A DNA stretch of 64,000 nt from Bactericera cockerelli (GCA_024516035.1 CM044956.1:55271533-55335532); one strand, 5' to 3'. Counted from the first letter of the stretch, positions 33,301 through 44,937 are shown. Notes: generated by a model not told the origin, from the letters alone. Numbers and translations: made by a program.

Positions 33301-33988
33301 AGCTAACTCAAGCCTGGTGCTTAAATACTTTTAATGGTTACTTGAGAAATGTTGTGATTTATCAAGTTAAAAATGTCAACTATACTGACGTTGAGAGGCA
33401 CTGTTGGATAGTGTGCTTCTCCCATTGTAGCTATGTTGCATAACCTTCCAGATGAAAAAGTTGTCATACTTTATTTATTTATTAAAAAAAAAAAAATATT
33501 GTCAAATCATATCGTGATTTCCAATATGAGAACTATATGTGTAGGAAAATCTTAAGATTATTATAATCTTTAGATTTTTTTATAAAAGAAGTTGAGCTTT
33601 ATTATTTGTTTCTTTCCACTTCTCTAAAAGAAGAGAAATTTCAATAAAGTTTCAGATAAAATAAATTTAATAATCTCAAGAAAACTGTTGACAGTCTGAT
33701 TACATTTGAGAACATTAGAAAAGTTAAAAAGAAAGAAGAATTTATATAAAGGAATTACTAAATAAATAAAACTTTAAAAAATAGAAGGAAGGAGAAAATG
33801 TATGTTTTATTTTATATACCTACCTATATATGATTAAATTCAAATTCCTATAGAAAATTATGCCAACGTGCAAAACGTGTGTGAATTTTAAGTAACTTTA
33901 AATTTCAAATTGGAAAAAAAGCAGATAACTGCTAATCTGTACCAAGTGAGAGTAATGTATGTAGAAAAGCTTTCAGTATACAGTACTA
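33301..33988. other. Unassigned intronic sequence
   Basis: AT-rich, with no supported feature. Confidence 0.6.
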
Positions 33989-33990
33989 TA

Positions 33991-34507
33991 CAGGGTGTTT
34001 AAGTATTTTTGAAAAGTGCAACGACCGACACCGTCGGCGTCATCAATTGGGGACGTGCACGGGGAACTCAAACACGTTAGGTACTAAAATAGCGACTCTA
34101 TAAATTGTCTGACGTCTGTCCGGTATAGCTCAGTGGTAAAGACGGCTCTCTGTGAATCCAGATATTCCAGAGGTCGTGGGTTCGAAACCCAGCCGGGACA
34201 TGACAAGTTATCCTCCCAGTTGGGATTTTTACCACATAATAATACGTCTTGGGCTTACTGCTCGAATAATGGGACTTTAATAGTCCTAATCGGGCAGTAT
34301 TAATAAGGCGATATTATTATTATAAATCCCAGTTTTGTCAGCTTTTTGTTGCAGCGGCCCTAAAATATATTCCCACGGGCCGCGCCTAAAATCCAAAGAA
34401 GATGTCAGGTGTGTGTGTGCCAACTTGAATCACCTTATCTTCGATATTGAATTAATGCACGTCTGCTAATTTTATTAGGTTCAACACTATTATTCAAATA
34501 CACCCTG
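33991..34507. mobile_element. TA-flanked MITE carrying a SINE-A
   Basis: Ends CAGGGTGTTTAAG and AATACACCCTG with TA on each side (33989-33990, 34508-34509), as in Tc1/mariner MITEs. About 310 bp without the SINE inserted at 34118-34325. No transposase. Confidence 0.75.
34118..34325 (+). repeat. SINE-A
   Basis: GTCCGGTATAGCTCAGTGGT, GGTCGTGGGTTCGAAACCCA, GACATGACAAGTTATCCTCC, ATAATGGGACTTTAATAGTC, GGGCAGTATTAATAAGGCG and (ATT)n. Clean and nearly complete. Confidence 0.92.
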
Positions 34508-34509
34508 TA

Positions 34510-35336
34510 GTATCCAAGGAAAAATTCAGGCGAGTAGGTACTTACAAAAACAAATCTCACAAATCCATCGATTAAATCGATTCAGGAGAGACAAAATTTT
34601 CAATTTATACCACTAATGCCTTCGCTAATAACAAAATCTACATCGTCTCGAAAAACGAAATAAATTCCACTTCTAGAGTGATATTTATCTTGAAAAAACC
34701 GACTTAAATTAAATAAATTACACAAAAGTAAGATATTTCTGTTGAAAACGACGAGCCCAATAAATTTCCTTCCTTGTGAGCCCCGAATTCCCAGGAGATG
34801 TTTGTTTGAATTACATTCGAATTTATTGAGCTCCTAAAATCTCACTCCCACAATCCACGATATTTTTTTTATAGGAGTGAATATTTTTTGTCAACAATGT
34901 TTATACAGTGTGACTCTCAGAGCTTCCACCTCATGCACAGCTGCATAATTGAGAAACTTTACAAAAAAAAAAAAAATAGTAAAGAGCCACGCTCGCGTTG
35001 TTTCCTGGTTGAAAGGTTATCCTTAGCCATTCAGCGAGGAATCAGTGCGAGTGTATTGGGCTCTTTACCTTCCACTGAGCCAATGGAAGAAAAATTCTAT
35101 TTGTAATAAGAAGTTGAGTGATGTTAAAAGAGATGAAAAGGGAAAGAAAGAAAAGGCAAATAAAAACGTTTATGAATTTACCGGAAAAAACTTTAAAACT
35201 AATGTGAAATATGAAGGCCAATATCTCTTTGGTATAGGTAAGTAGCTAGGTACTAGGTGGGTTTCTCTTTATTGTGGTTTATAAGTACCAAAATTTGTTT
35301 TTTACTTTCTATTACCAATCATGTACAGAAAGCCTG
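34510..35336. other. Unassigned intronic sequence
   Basis: No supported gene. Two short plus-strand frames (34888-35106, 35045-35245) lack domains; the second ends near GGTATAG/GTAAGTAG, a possible donor, but no acceptor or homology supports it. Confidence 0.5.
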
Positions 35337-35560
35337 AGTGTCGATGGCGCGTTGAATGCACCAGTTCTCATAGGATCACCGAAATTAAACAACGTCCAGC
35401 GAGGTAAAGACTTCGTGATGCTGGCATTCTGGACCAACGTAGTCTGGGTGAGATTCATTTGGGTAGCATGTTTGTGAGTTTCCTGCGAATGGTTCGTAAC
35501 ACCCCCGTCGTGATATGATGATGTAGTTGAAAGCGACCGTTAAAACCAAAATTAAAAAAG
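35337..35560 (+). repeat. 5S rRNA-derived SINE
   Basis: The best-kept head: GCGTTGAATGCACCAGTTCT, ATAGGATCACCGAAATTAAA, CAACGTCCAGCGAGGTAAAG, ACTTCGTGATG parallels insect 5S rRNA from the second loop through the C box. The tail TGTGAGTTTCCTGCGAATGG, AACACCCCCGTCGTGATATG, GTTGAAAGCGACCGTTAAAA is common to the family. Confidence 0.92.
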
Positions 35561-36140
35561 CTCCAAAATCTGTTTTTTTTTTATCTCCTCTTATATCATA
35601 GCTCATACCTATTCATATTCAGGTACAATGGGCATCTTCTGTTCTGTATATCTGTTCGCGTGTCTATTTCCTATCTCATGAGAAGATCAGCTCTCCAGAT
35701 CTTAATATACCTGACGAAATCGACAACCAAATAGCAATAAAAATCAATCAACTGATGTCGAATGGTATTTGGTAGAGATATCAAATTAACATAAGATTAA
35801 TTCAAACTTTGATCTTATCATGTGAGATCACGCCCAGCGAAACTTAGTAATGTTATGAATCCATTTTAATTCATTAATCCAGTCAGGACCGATGTTTTGG
35901 GTTGCTTACTAATGTGGGTACCCAGAATTCCCAGAACATCTAGATTGTGTAGTCCTAGCAATATGAGATACTTTATAGAAGGTGATATTTTGTGAAATAT
36001 TATAATAATGACAAAATAAATAAAGAATAATAAATAAAATCCATGTAGGTATTACTGTAAGGTTCTACTAGGCTAAACGCCCATCGGCTAATGTATATAC
36101 TTGTTTTTATTGTTATTTAATAAATAAAACATTTGATTTT
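35561..36140. other. Unassigned intronic sequence
   Basis: No supported feature; 35875-35950 contains words faintly like the SINE3 tail. Confidence 0.5.
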
Positions 36141-36560
36141 CTCTTATAATAGGTCATGAACTGGTGATTGGTGATGATTCTTCTGGACTGACAGGACCCT
36201 AGACACTCATCTGGCCGTCCATACAATCGTTTCACCACCATGAGTGATGCAGTAATCCATGAATATCTCACGGACACGGAATTATCGTCAAGTCTCAAAC
36301 CTCTCCATGAATTCCTGAATCCAGACCTGAGGCCAGGCTGAAATTTATTGGAACCCATGTCCGATAAACCCACTCGTCTATTGCCAAGGCAGATTTATAC
36401 ACCGTGCCGGGGTCCAAATTGTTGCACCTATAGTTCATGTTCGGAAGATTTACATAGAAAATTATTCCTCAGGATTTCAACTCGCCTTGAGGATTTGAAT
36501 AATCCTTCTTGTGCTGTTAGAATTATTCAAGATACTGGATATAGGTCTTATCCGAAATAG
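36141..36560 (+). other. Possible degenerate element with a short Cys-rich ORF
   Basis: Higher GC than its surroundings. A 70-codon plus-strand frame at 36348-36560 encodes CRGPNCCTYSSCSEDLHRK and ends just before a repeat H copy. It might be the 3' end of the ORF of the LINE to which repeat H belongs. I recognise no domain, and other H copies have no such ORF upstream. Confidence 0.25.
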
Positions 36561-36567
36561 ATTAGCA

Positions 36568-36770
36568 GTTGGGTGGAAGAGATTGCCATAGGCAATAACC
36601 CCGCCCTTTAGTTAGGACATAATGTATATACATATTGACATAATGTATTTTTTTTTTTCTTCTTGTATTATTAATACTGTCAATTTTTACATTTAATTTT
36701 TAACATTATTTGTCTGTATATTTATGTAAATGTTTTACTAATAAAGAGTTTCTAAACAAATAAAATAAAT
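36568..36770 (+). repeat. Repeat H
   Basis: GTTGGGTGGAAGAGATTGCC, ATAGGCAATAACCCCGCCC, TTTAGTTAGGACATAATG and the end AATAAAGAGTTTC. Confidence 0.8.
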
Positions 36771-36867
36771 GAGCAGTCCTTTCCGAGTTCCCAGACTAAA
36801 TCCAAAGTTAGAGCCATCGCCATCGCATCATTCCATGTGAGTGTGAAGTCACATTGAAAGACTCGTT

Positions 36868-37035
36868 TTGGTCAACTGCATGGTCATATCACGACGGAGG
36901 TTCTAGCCTCCATTTACTGGAAACTCACAAACCAACTACTCAAATTAACCTTACCCAGCCTTAGTGGGACCGTATATAACCAGGAATAGTCACGTTGGAA
37001 GACACGACTTGCGCCGCGGTCCAGCTGAGTGCAAC
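36868..37035 (-). repeat. 5S-derived SINE, tail portion
   Basis: Minus strand: GGTCATATCACGACGGAGGT in reverse and GGAAACTCACAAACC mark the tail, and GTGGGACCGTATATAACC lies where the 5S-like part joins; the 5S head is lost. Confidence 0.75.
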
Positions 37036-37062
37036 ATTTAGTTGCAAAAGTTTATAATAATA

Positions 37063-37258
37063 CTCTCAAGTGGAAGGTAACCACCTGGCGAGATTAGTGC
37101 TCAAAGCATTTTCTACCACCTAACCCTCAGAGTCTTATTATTATGTGGTCACAAACTCAAATGAATGAGGAAAAATTCATGCACTGGGTGACATTCGAAT
37201 CAACAACGGATTCCTACGCTAAATGAATAAGACTAGCGCGTTACCCACTTGACCAAAA
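37063..37258 (-). repeat. SINE-C
   Basis: CAAGTGGAAGGTAACCACC, TTATTATGTGGTCACAAACT, ATGCACTGGGTGACATTCGA and the head GACTAGCGCGTTACCCACTT. Confidence 0.85.
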
Positions 37259-37872
37259 CCAGGTTTCGCATTGTTTTTGTAATATTCTATGGAAAATGTT
37301 GCAGAGCCTTGTGATCCAATTCTTAGTCAGATCAGAAAGAGTAGAGCATTCAACGTCGTGAAACTTTTAGAAACTTAGCGAGACAAAATATTGCTCTCAG
37401 CAGAAATAAAATTAGCAGGAATTTCAAAATTCCGTAAACAATTCTTTACTCCATAAGTGCATACTCTACCCTATCAGACCCAAAATTATAATTATACAAT
37501 ACCATCTCAGATGTTATGCATGTTAGTACTGTGTTTTTTTTTTGTTTGAATCATTAAAAAAAAACCATACCACCCACAAATCAGGCGGCTAAGAAGTCAT
37601 AAATCTGTTTCAAGATCAAGATGCCGCTAATGTTGCGTGACGCCAACATTTGTGAGCTTATGCTGTGAGTTTCTTTACTTTCCTCAGCAATATGCACTAG
37701 AGGGGTAAATCAAACTGAATCATTTGGCAACTACGGATATTCCTTATATCCTTATGTTTCAATACTCATAAATATTAAAAACAAAATGCTATGAGCCGGA
37801 TTAACAAATAGTAAATAGGATCACCACAAAAATTAAGCTAAATTCAGTATAAATCAGTATAAATAGAAAAAA

Positions 37873-38586
37873 CACTGCCAATTATGGACACAATACTTCC
37901 TCGTAATGGTTTCACATTGTGTACACGTGCGAATTTTGAGTTTTTATACTAAATTACTTGTATCTCTGAAACGGCTGAACCGATTTTCTTCAAATTTGTT
38001 TTATATGGTAAAAAACCGTTTTTTCTACATTCTAAATTCCACAAAAAAATTCTGTATCGGCAAGTCGTGGTTCTTATTTTTTTACTTTTTTGTCCAAAAT
38101 TTCGGATTTTCTTAAATATCAGAGTCAAATTATAATTAATTTCAATATAAATATAAATAACCTATGTAAAACAATAATATGCATATTCTTACAAAATTTT
38201 ATCAAAATCGGGTGTACCGTTCACGAGATATAAGCGTTTAAGTAAAAAGTTAGTGGTCAGGCGCATGGTCTCTTTCACCCAGAGCCGCTAGTACGAATTC
38301 GATGAATTTAAAATGGGACCATTTACAGAATGTCTCCTAGATGTGTGCAAAATTTCATCAAAATCGGTCGAGTAGTTTCCGAGATTTGCGCGTTACAAGG
38401 AATCGTTTTAACAGACAGACAGACCGACAGACCGACAGACAGACACAAAACCAAATTTGCTCAGGAGGTTATGAAACGTCCAGAAATATGAAAAAAATTG
38501 AAATCGGAGCAAAAAAATATTTTTTTTTTACAAAAACGAACACAATACTTCCGATTTCTAATATTAGAAATTTCTCGGAAGTAAAA
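37873..38586 (+). repeat. Repeat I, copy 1 of a tandem pair
   Basis: About 714 bp from CACTGCCAATTATGGACACA to TAGAAATTTCTCGGAAGTA. It includes ACCGTTCACGAGATATAAGC, GGCGCATGGTCTCTTTCACC, a GACA/GACC microsatellite and, near the 3' end, the hairpin ACTTCCGA...TCGGAAGT around TTTCTAATATTAGAAA. No coding capacity. The 3' hairpin and head-to-tail pairing hint at a Helitron-like origin, but the canonical 3' CTRR was not found. Confidence 0.85.
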
Positions 38587-39293
38587 CACTGCCAATTATG
38601 GACACAATACTTCCTCGTGATTGCTTCACATTGTAAACACGTGCCAATTTTGAGATTTTATAGAAAATTACTTGTATCTCCAAAACGGCTCAACCGATTT
38701 TCTTCAAATTTGTTTTATATGGTAGAATATCGTTTTTTCTACATTCTAAATTCCACAAAAAATTCTGTATCGGCAAGTCGTGGTCTTTATTTTTTTAATT
38801 TTTGTCAAAAATTTCGGATTTTCTTAAATATCAAAGTCAAATTATACTTAATTTAAAAATAAATATAAATAACCTATGTAGAACAATAATATGCATATTC
38901 TTACAAAATTTCATCGAAATCGGGTGTACCGTTCACGAGATATAAGCGTTTAAGTAAAAAGTTAGTGGTCAGGCGCATGGTCTCTTTCACCCAGAACCGC
39001 TTGTATGAATTCGATGAATTTAAAATGGGACCATCTACAGAACGTCTCCTATATGTGTGCAAAATTTCATCAAAATCGGTCGAGTAGTTTCTGAGATTTG
39101 CGCGTTATAAGGAATCGTTTTAACAGACCGACAGACCGACAGACAGACACAAAACCAAATTTACTCAGTAGGTTATGAAACGTCCAGAAATATGAAAATT
39201 TTTGAAATCGGAGCAAAAAAATATTTTTTTTTTACAAAAACGAACACAATACTTCCGATTTCTAATATTAGAAATTTCTCGGAAGTAATTGAG
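38587..39293 (+). repeat. Repeat I, copy 2 of a tandem pair
   Basis: Starts directly where copy 1 ends, same length and order, with a few percent differences. Single-copy relatives are at 43848 (minus), 57256 (minus), 59614 (5' part only) and 60847. Confidence 0.88.
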
Positions 39294-40896
39294 AAGTTGT
39301 ACTAGCATTGTACAATGTACAATTGTACATACATGAATATCAGAAAATACCTGGACAACATCAGCAGGTAATAGTTCTGAATATCCATGCCATCAACTAA
39401 CCATTCGTCCCTCAACTGAAGTTTCAACACAGCGAAAAACACAAGAAGGTCAAACTTGCGGGAAGATCTATCTTATCTTGGTTGGGAAATCGGTTGGGAA
39501 ATATTGTGTCACTTCACGCCCATCAGAGGGAGCAGACATACTACGGGATGCGTATTCATTTTCTACCAATAACGGTTATTGAGATACAGGATGAAACATT
39601 CTTGTTATGGTGTGAGACTTTAGGCTCACCCTGTATAGTGCCATCATTAAGATATATGTACTAGTCCATTGTACCAGATGACCAAATCCGTGCTGAATCT
39701 ACACCGCATGACGTAAGCCCTCCAATTACTGTCATGACTTCACCATACTGATGTCAGCGTCTGTCAGCACTGTTACCAGTACTAGAGATCCTGATTTATC
39801 TATAATTACATTTTTTACCTACCTCATGGCGGACCATTGAGCGATTTTCAAAGCGGTATATTACTTCCAGAACGTGCAGTGTACACTATTCAAACTAATC
39901 ATTAAATATGAAAATGTAAAAATGTGTAATTTTCAAAGCGGTATCTTATGACTTCAGTATGCTACATTCACAGCGATAATTGCAAAGTGCCCAGCATTGA
40001 TGCAGTGTGCAAAACTTAGATTGCTATGATTGCATTAAGCAATTTTGAAATTGCTATCTTCAGTGATTAAGGAGAACAGTAGAGATGACACTTCAATGGA
40101 AGATATAACTTCGAAGATCGTATTTTACCTCCTAAGTGTCCTAGGTAGGTACTGAACTATTAACCCTACAGTGCATAATGTTACATGTTACACGTACGTA
40201 ACAAGTTACTTTTACAACCCTAGCATGAACTGCGATTTTTTATTAGTGTTGGCTGTGTTCACACACAATGTTGATATGTTTGAGAAGTGAGCTCTGAAGA
40301 TTTCTTTTTGAAAATATTGTTTACAAATTGTTATCACTCATTCCAGTCGACAACAAAGAACTCATTCAAGAACAAAAAATTCAAATAGGTACATGATTAA
40401 AATAACCTCACAATGCATAGTGTTACACTAGTGTAACAAGATTTTTTTTGGCGAAGAACGGTCGAAAACAGTCGAATTGATTTTTTTCACTATTTTTCCC
40501 GATATGTACGACCTAAAATATAACAAATCTCAAAATTTCATCGAAATCAAAAAATTCATGCATTGTAGGGTTAATTTACCATGCACCGCATTATCCGGAA
40601 CCGCATTCTCAATGAATCTCAATGTTTTACATTTATATTGTTTTGCATTCGAGACTCATTTATGGAAAAAGCCATTTTTATCTTAATATATAAAATTAAT
40701 TAATTCTTATTAATTAATTGTCAACAGAACTTCGAAAAAGCAAGACCAAATGACTCCCAATTTGTCACGGGGTCTATTGGTACTAAGGTGCGTACTAATA
40801 AAGGATTTTTAAAAATTCTAAATAGGACGAGTGAAAACCTCAACGTCGACCAAGTGCCGGGTTGTAGCTATTAGTTAAAAACATGAGAAGGTACAG
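39294..40896. other. Unassigned intronic sequence
   Basis: About 1.6 kb with a SINE-E-like fragment near 39508-39555 (ATTGTGTCACTTCACGCCC) and CACCCTGTATA near 39630, possibly a MITE end. No gene. Confidence 0.5.
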
Positions 40897-41040
40897 CCGA
40901 CCTCAGTAGCTTGATCGATAAGGCGGCGGACTTGTAACTTGGAGGTCGGTGGTTCAAGTCCCGATTTCAGCGTAGATTTAGTAAAGCGAGTTTGAGTAGT
41001 TGTGATATCACGAAAGTGTTTAACACAAATATGATAACTT
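40897..41040 (+). repeat. SINE-B
   Basis: Near-consensus copy: CCGACCTCAGTAGCTTGATC, GGTCGGTGGTTCAAGTCCC, GTGATATCACGAAAGTG, AACACAAATATGATAACTT. Confidence 0.9.
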
Positions 41041-41104
41041 TACTTACTTACATTAGAAGGTACTGCTGACCTAATTATGTAGGCGCTGCATCAACTCGAA
41101 CACA

Positions 41105-41235
41105 CGGAAAACATCCCTTCGTTTGGAAATAACATTTTCTCAAATCTCCAATTATTATTTCAGCTCTGGGATTCGAATCCAGGACTTTTTGCACGACAAG
41201 CAAGTGTCTTACCCCTGAGTTAATGTTGCGCTCAA
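41105..41235 (-). repeat. tRNA-derived SINE, another family
   Basis: Minus strand: ACTCAGGGGTAAGACACTTG (A-box region), GTCCTGGATTCGAATCCCAG (B box), then GAAATAATAATTGG. Distinct from SINE-A, B, C and E in the body. Confidence 0.65.
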
Positions 41236-41262
41236 ACAATTCAAACTTCACGCTACAACTGT

Positions 41263-41511
41263 CTGTCTAGGTAGCTCAGTGGTCAAGGCGTCGGACTGGT
41301 AATCCTGAGGTCGCGGGTTCGAAACCCAGCCGGGACATGACAGCTATCCTCTCATTTGGGATTTTGAACACGTAATAGAAAATATGTCCTGGGCTTGCTG
41401 CTGAAGTAATGGGACTCATAAGTCCTAAACTCGAGTATTTTTTTTTTATTATTTAAGAATCCTCATTAGTCCTAATCGAGTAGTATAAATAGAACGAAAT
41501 TATTATTATTA
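41263..41511 (+). repeat. SINE-A, Thr-type head
   Basis: GTAGCTCAGTGGTCAAGGCG, GACTGGTAATCC (anticodon-loop region reading TGGTAA), GCGGGTTCGAAACCCAG, GGGACATGACAGC and the usual tail. Head subtype also at 53661. Confidence 0.88.
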
Positions 41512-41804
41512 CCACAGTCAATACCAGCGCTATCTAAGGATGTGTCACAATTAATAGTCACACGTTCCAGAGCCCATAACGCACCTGTCACTACACCTAC
41601 TCCTATCCAGTGTCTCTTATCACACAGCCCACTACACTCCCTAGTCACTACAGTATGATAGGGAGCAATATTACACCATTTTAGTGATAAAAAGGAGCCA
41701 TATTGAACTGTTGCCGTAATTTAACAGCTTGTCTTGAACTGAATGTTCAAAAATAGCACTATTAGATATGCGTATACATTATACTTTATTATTATTGGCA
41801 TAAT

Positions 41805-41875
41805 GGGACTACTTGTTTTGCGCTGACAGTATAAATAAAGCACTATTTATATTATTATTGTTTATTATTGTAATC
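41805..41875 (+). repeat. SINE-D tail fragment
   Basis: TTGGCATAATGGGACTACTT, GCGCTGACAGTATAAATAAA, then ATT repeats; related to the insertion at 32851-32994. Confidence 0.6.
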
Positions 41876-41889
41876 TAAGTAGTAAAAGA

Positions 41890-42090
41890 GGCCGAGTGAT
41901 GGGCGAGAAGTGACACAATACTTGTGACACAAATAAGGTGCTGGGTCCACACGAGCGCACCAGAAGGTATCCCTTACAAACAACTATAACCAACTTTAGA
42001 CTATATTTATTTTTTTGTCTTCTCGGGGAATCGAACCCGGGACCTTTACCATGACAAGCGAGTTCTTAACCACTGAGCTAATTACGCTCT
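41890..42090 (-). repeat. SINE-E
   Basis: Minus strand of SINE-E: GATGGGCGAGAAGTGACAC, GCTGGGTCCACACGAGCGCA, then the tRNA-like head with GGGAATCGAACCCGGGACC and TTAACCACTGAGCTAATTAC. Confidence 0.85.
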
Positions 42091-42108
42091 AAATTTTGAA
42101 ATAATAAT

Positions 42109-42312
42109 AACACTCCTTAGTGGAAGGTAACCACCAGGCGATAATGCTTAATGCATTTTCTACCACCCTAACCCTCAGAGTCTTATATTATTATGTGGTC
42201 ACAAACTCAAATTAGTGAGGAAAAATGCACGCACTGGGTGGGATTCGAACCAACGGATCCCTACGCTACCTGGATTACCAGACTAGCGTGTTAACCACTT
42301 GGCTACCAGTGC
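42109..42312 (-). repeat. SINE-C, near-complete
   Basis: CCTTAGTGGAAGGTAACCACC, ATTATGTGGTCACAAACTC, GTGGGATTCGAACCAACGG, CTACCTGGATTACCAGACTA, GTGTTAACCACTTGGCTACC. Confidence 0.9.
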
Positions 42313-43387
42313 ACCGCCAGATAATTGCTTATGGAATTTCGAAATCCCTGCTTTAACTATCCTAAACTGAACATTTTACACACCGTAGTGATGAGTACAT
42401 ACGTATGATTCGTATGTACATACGAATAATGACATCATGTCATGATTGTACAAAAAGGGAGAGAGAGAGAGAGAGAGAGTCCGTAATTTTGATTTATCAC
42501 ATTGAATTCAAAGTGTTCAAAATTATCTCTCCCCAAATCACACACAGAACTCTACTTTCAAATAACACTCACTAAATCATTCAGTTTGTAACATACCCTT
42601 TCCCTTGCAATCAGTAATTCTGCCATACATAAGTACATATACATATTTATACATACCTAATATACATATAATATATACTCGTGAGCAAATTATGCAAATT
42701 AGAGGGAATTTCAGCTGACCAGCGTTTGACTGTGTGGAGCAATAGCATTTTTTTAATATTATTAATAGGGGAAATGTAAGTTGAGGAATCGTTTGGTTGT
42801 GAAGGCCCAAGGTTTTAGTGTATAGGTATGTATTTAGTTTAAATGCAAATTTATGTGTAGGTACGCACTGATTTATCTCATCGAAAAAAAGAAACGGAAA
42901 AACTAGGAAAAACATTTCGGCCGTGATTCAAACTCGCGACCTCCGGGCCGGTAATAAATCTCTATAAAAAGAAAATATTAGACGCCAACCTGGTCGGTTT
43001 CGGTTAATTTAGCCATTTTTTCCAACGTTGCAAATTTTATGACTAATGATTGGCAGTGTGGCACTCCCAAAAATTCTGCTTTCATAAACTACTTGTGTAG
43101 GCGAATAGTAAGAAAAAATGATTTTGATCAATGAATAAAATATTATTTTTTCATTATTGCAACATAAAAAGCGGAGTAAATTGTTGCTTTTTTATAGAGC
43201 TATTAATGAAAAAGATTTATAGATTAGATCTTTTCGATACAACGTCATTAAGATCTGTCATTTGAGTGAATTAGAATATTACATGTGTCATAGGCATTTA
43301 GATTGGGCGTTTGCTCTGTTGATAATTTGCAAAGCAGTTTTTAATTATTTTTTTTTTTTTAATTTATAGGGAATCGAGATGAGTATT
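42313..43387. other. Unassigned intronic sequence
   Basis: Contains a (GA)n tract at about 42460-42479, a 20-bp perfect palindrome ATTCGTATGTACATACGAAT at 42408-42427, and a short SINE-B head fragment at 42920-42958 (minus). No gene. Confidence 0.6.
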
Positions 43388-43605
43388 TTGCCCTCTATTC
43401 GCAGATAATTCACAAACCAGCTACCCATATTAACCTCACTCAGCCTCGATTAGGCCGGAAATAGCCAGCAAGTCCAGCAACACGAGATTCACGAAGGTTT
43501 GAGTTTGAATGGTCACCCATTCAAGCCTTAACCTCTCTGGACGTTGCTTAAAGTCATTCCAATCGTGGCTTTTCAGTATTCAGCTGGACCTTCTTTAAGC
43601 AAAAA
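43388..43605 (-). repeat. 5S-derived SINE
   Basis: Minus strand: tail (CTATTCGCAGATAATTCAC) first, then GCCGGAAATAGCCAGCAAGT, GAATGGTCACCCATTCAAG, and 5S-like CCTTAACCTCTCTGGACGTT, GCTTAAAGT. The middle part is the source type of the 108-bp array at 55893-56433. Confidence 0.85.
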
Positions 43606-43847
43606 GGTGAGATATTTTCACAGCTCTGAAAGTGATATCATTTTAATCTCAAAGAAATTTGAATTTCAATTAAGCAGGTGGGACGAGTAAACTCAAAGAA
43701 AAAGTGGGAATTTATTCATTAAATTTTATATTCATGAAAATGATTTTCATAATGATGGAACAGAGTTTAGAGTTCAAATTGAAAATATTAATCAGTTAGC
43801 CTATGGAGCTATGGAACTCATCTTTGGATTATAATTATTACTACTAC

Positions 43848-44552
43848 GAGAAATTTCTAATATTAGAAATTAGAAGTAACAATACTTCTAAAAAAAAATT
43901 TCGTTTTATTTCTAAGTTCGTTTTTTTAAAATATTTTTTTGCTCCGATTTCAACTTTTTTCATATTTCTGGACGTTTCATAACCTCCTGAGCAACTTTAG
44001 TTTTGTGTCCCTCTATCGGTCTGATAAATATATTCCTTGTAACGCGCAAATCTTGGAAACTACTAAACGGATTTTAATGATTTGACACGTTCTGTAGATG
44101 GTCCCATTTTAAATTCAATTTCGCACTAACGACTAACGGTTCAGGGTGAAAGAGACCATGCGCCTGACCACTAACTTTTTACTTAAACGCTTATATCTCG
44201 TGAACGGTACACCCATGTTTGATGAGATTTTGTTTGTATACATAATTATGCATAGTCTACATCGGCGTTTTACAATTCTTTTTTTAATTAATTATAATTT
44301 AACTCTGACATTTAAGAAAATCCAAAAAAATTGACAAAACAGTGAAAAAATGAGGTCTTCAACTTGCCGATACAGATTTTTTGTAAAATCTAGAATGTAG
44401 GAAAAATATAAACAAATTTGAAGAAAATCGGTGAAGTAGTTTTGTAGATACAAGTGATTTAGTATAAAATCTCAAAATTGGCTGGTGTATATTACAATGT
44501 GAAACAATCACGAGGAAGTATTGTGTCCATAATTAGCAGTGTTTTTTTTAAA
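43848..44552 (-). repeat. Repeat I, minus strand
   Basis: GAGAAATTTCTAATATTAGA at the left (3' end) to TCCATAATTAGCAGTG at the right (5' end), with the GGCGCATGGTCTCTTTCACC block inverted. More diverged than the tandem pair. Confidence 0.85.
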
Positions 44553-44584
44553 TACATGTACAAATAATTGAACATTGATTAAAT

Positions 44585-44648
44585 ACTCTTTAGTGGAAGG
44601 TAACCACCACACGAGGTTAATGCTCAAAGCATGTTCTACCACCCAACC
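44585..44648 (-). repeat. SINE-C fragment
   Basis: TTTAGTGGAAGGTAACCACC, GAGGTTAATGCTCAAAGCAT, then breaks off. Confidence 0.7.
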
Positions 44649-44649
44649 T

Positions 44650-44937
44650 AAACGACAATATACCCAACTGACTTCCCACCAAATAATTTATTCCTCATCC
44701 CAGCTAGAGTGTGAAAATAATAATCAAAACATCTTCCTCTCCAAGGAAATATTAATCACCGCAGCTGCGGGCAAAAGCTTCTCAGGAAAATTGCAGACTG
44801 GGAAGACCTTGAAAGAAGGATGGGCAGATTTTTGGCTCTGCTATGAATTGATCCTTGAGGGCTTCAAAATCAATTTGCAATCCTTCAGTCAAAACTCCAA
44901 GCCCACACTCGACGAATATTTATACATTGAGGAATAA
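44650..44937 (+). other. Orphan reading frame of unknown nature
   Basis: A frame of 120 codons (44575-44937) begins in the SINE-C fragment and runs through about 290 bp of non-repetitive sequence. The peptide (AAAGKSFSGKLQTGKTLKEG then WADFWLCYELILEGF) has an ordinary composition; a good acceptor-like TTCCTCATCCCAG lies at about 44690 and AATAAA at 44945 follows the stop. It may be a terminal exon, a retroelement scrap or chance. I recognise no domain. Confidence 0.2.

Noticed and set aside
34118..34200. tRNA-like sequence with A and B boxes
   Set aside because: It is the head of a dispersed SINE with a body and ATT tail; all tRNA-like hits in the window belong to such families, so I call no functional tRNA gene.
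35337..35420. 5S rRNA gene
   Set aside because: Only the internal part is 5S-like; it is followed by a SINE tail and repeated at scattered positions.
38341..38856. 171-codon ORF spanning two repeat I copies
   Set aside because: It crosses the repeat junction and the GACA tract; the single copies do not preserve it.
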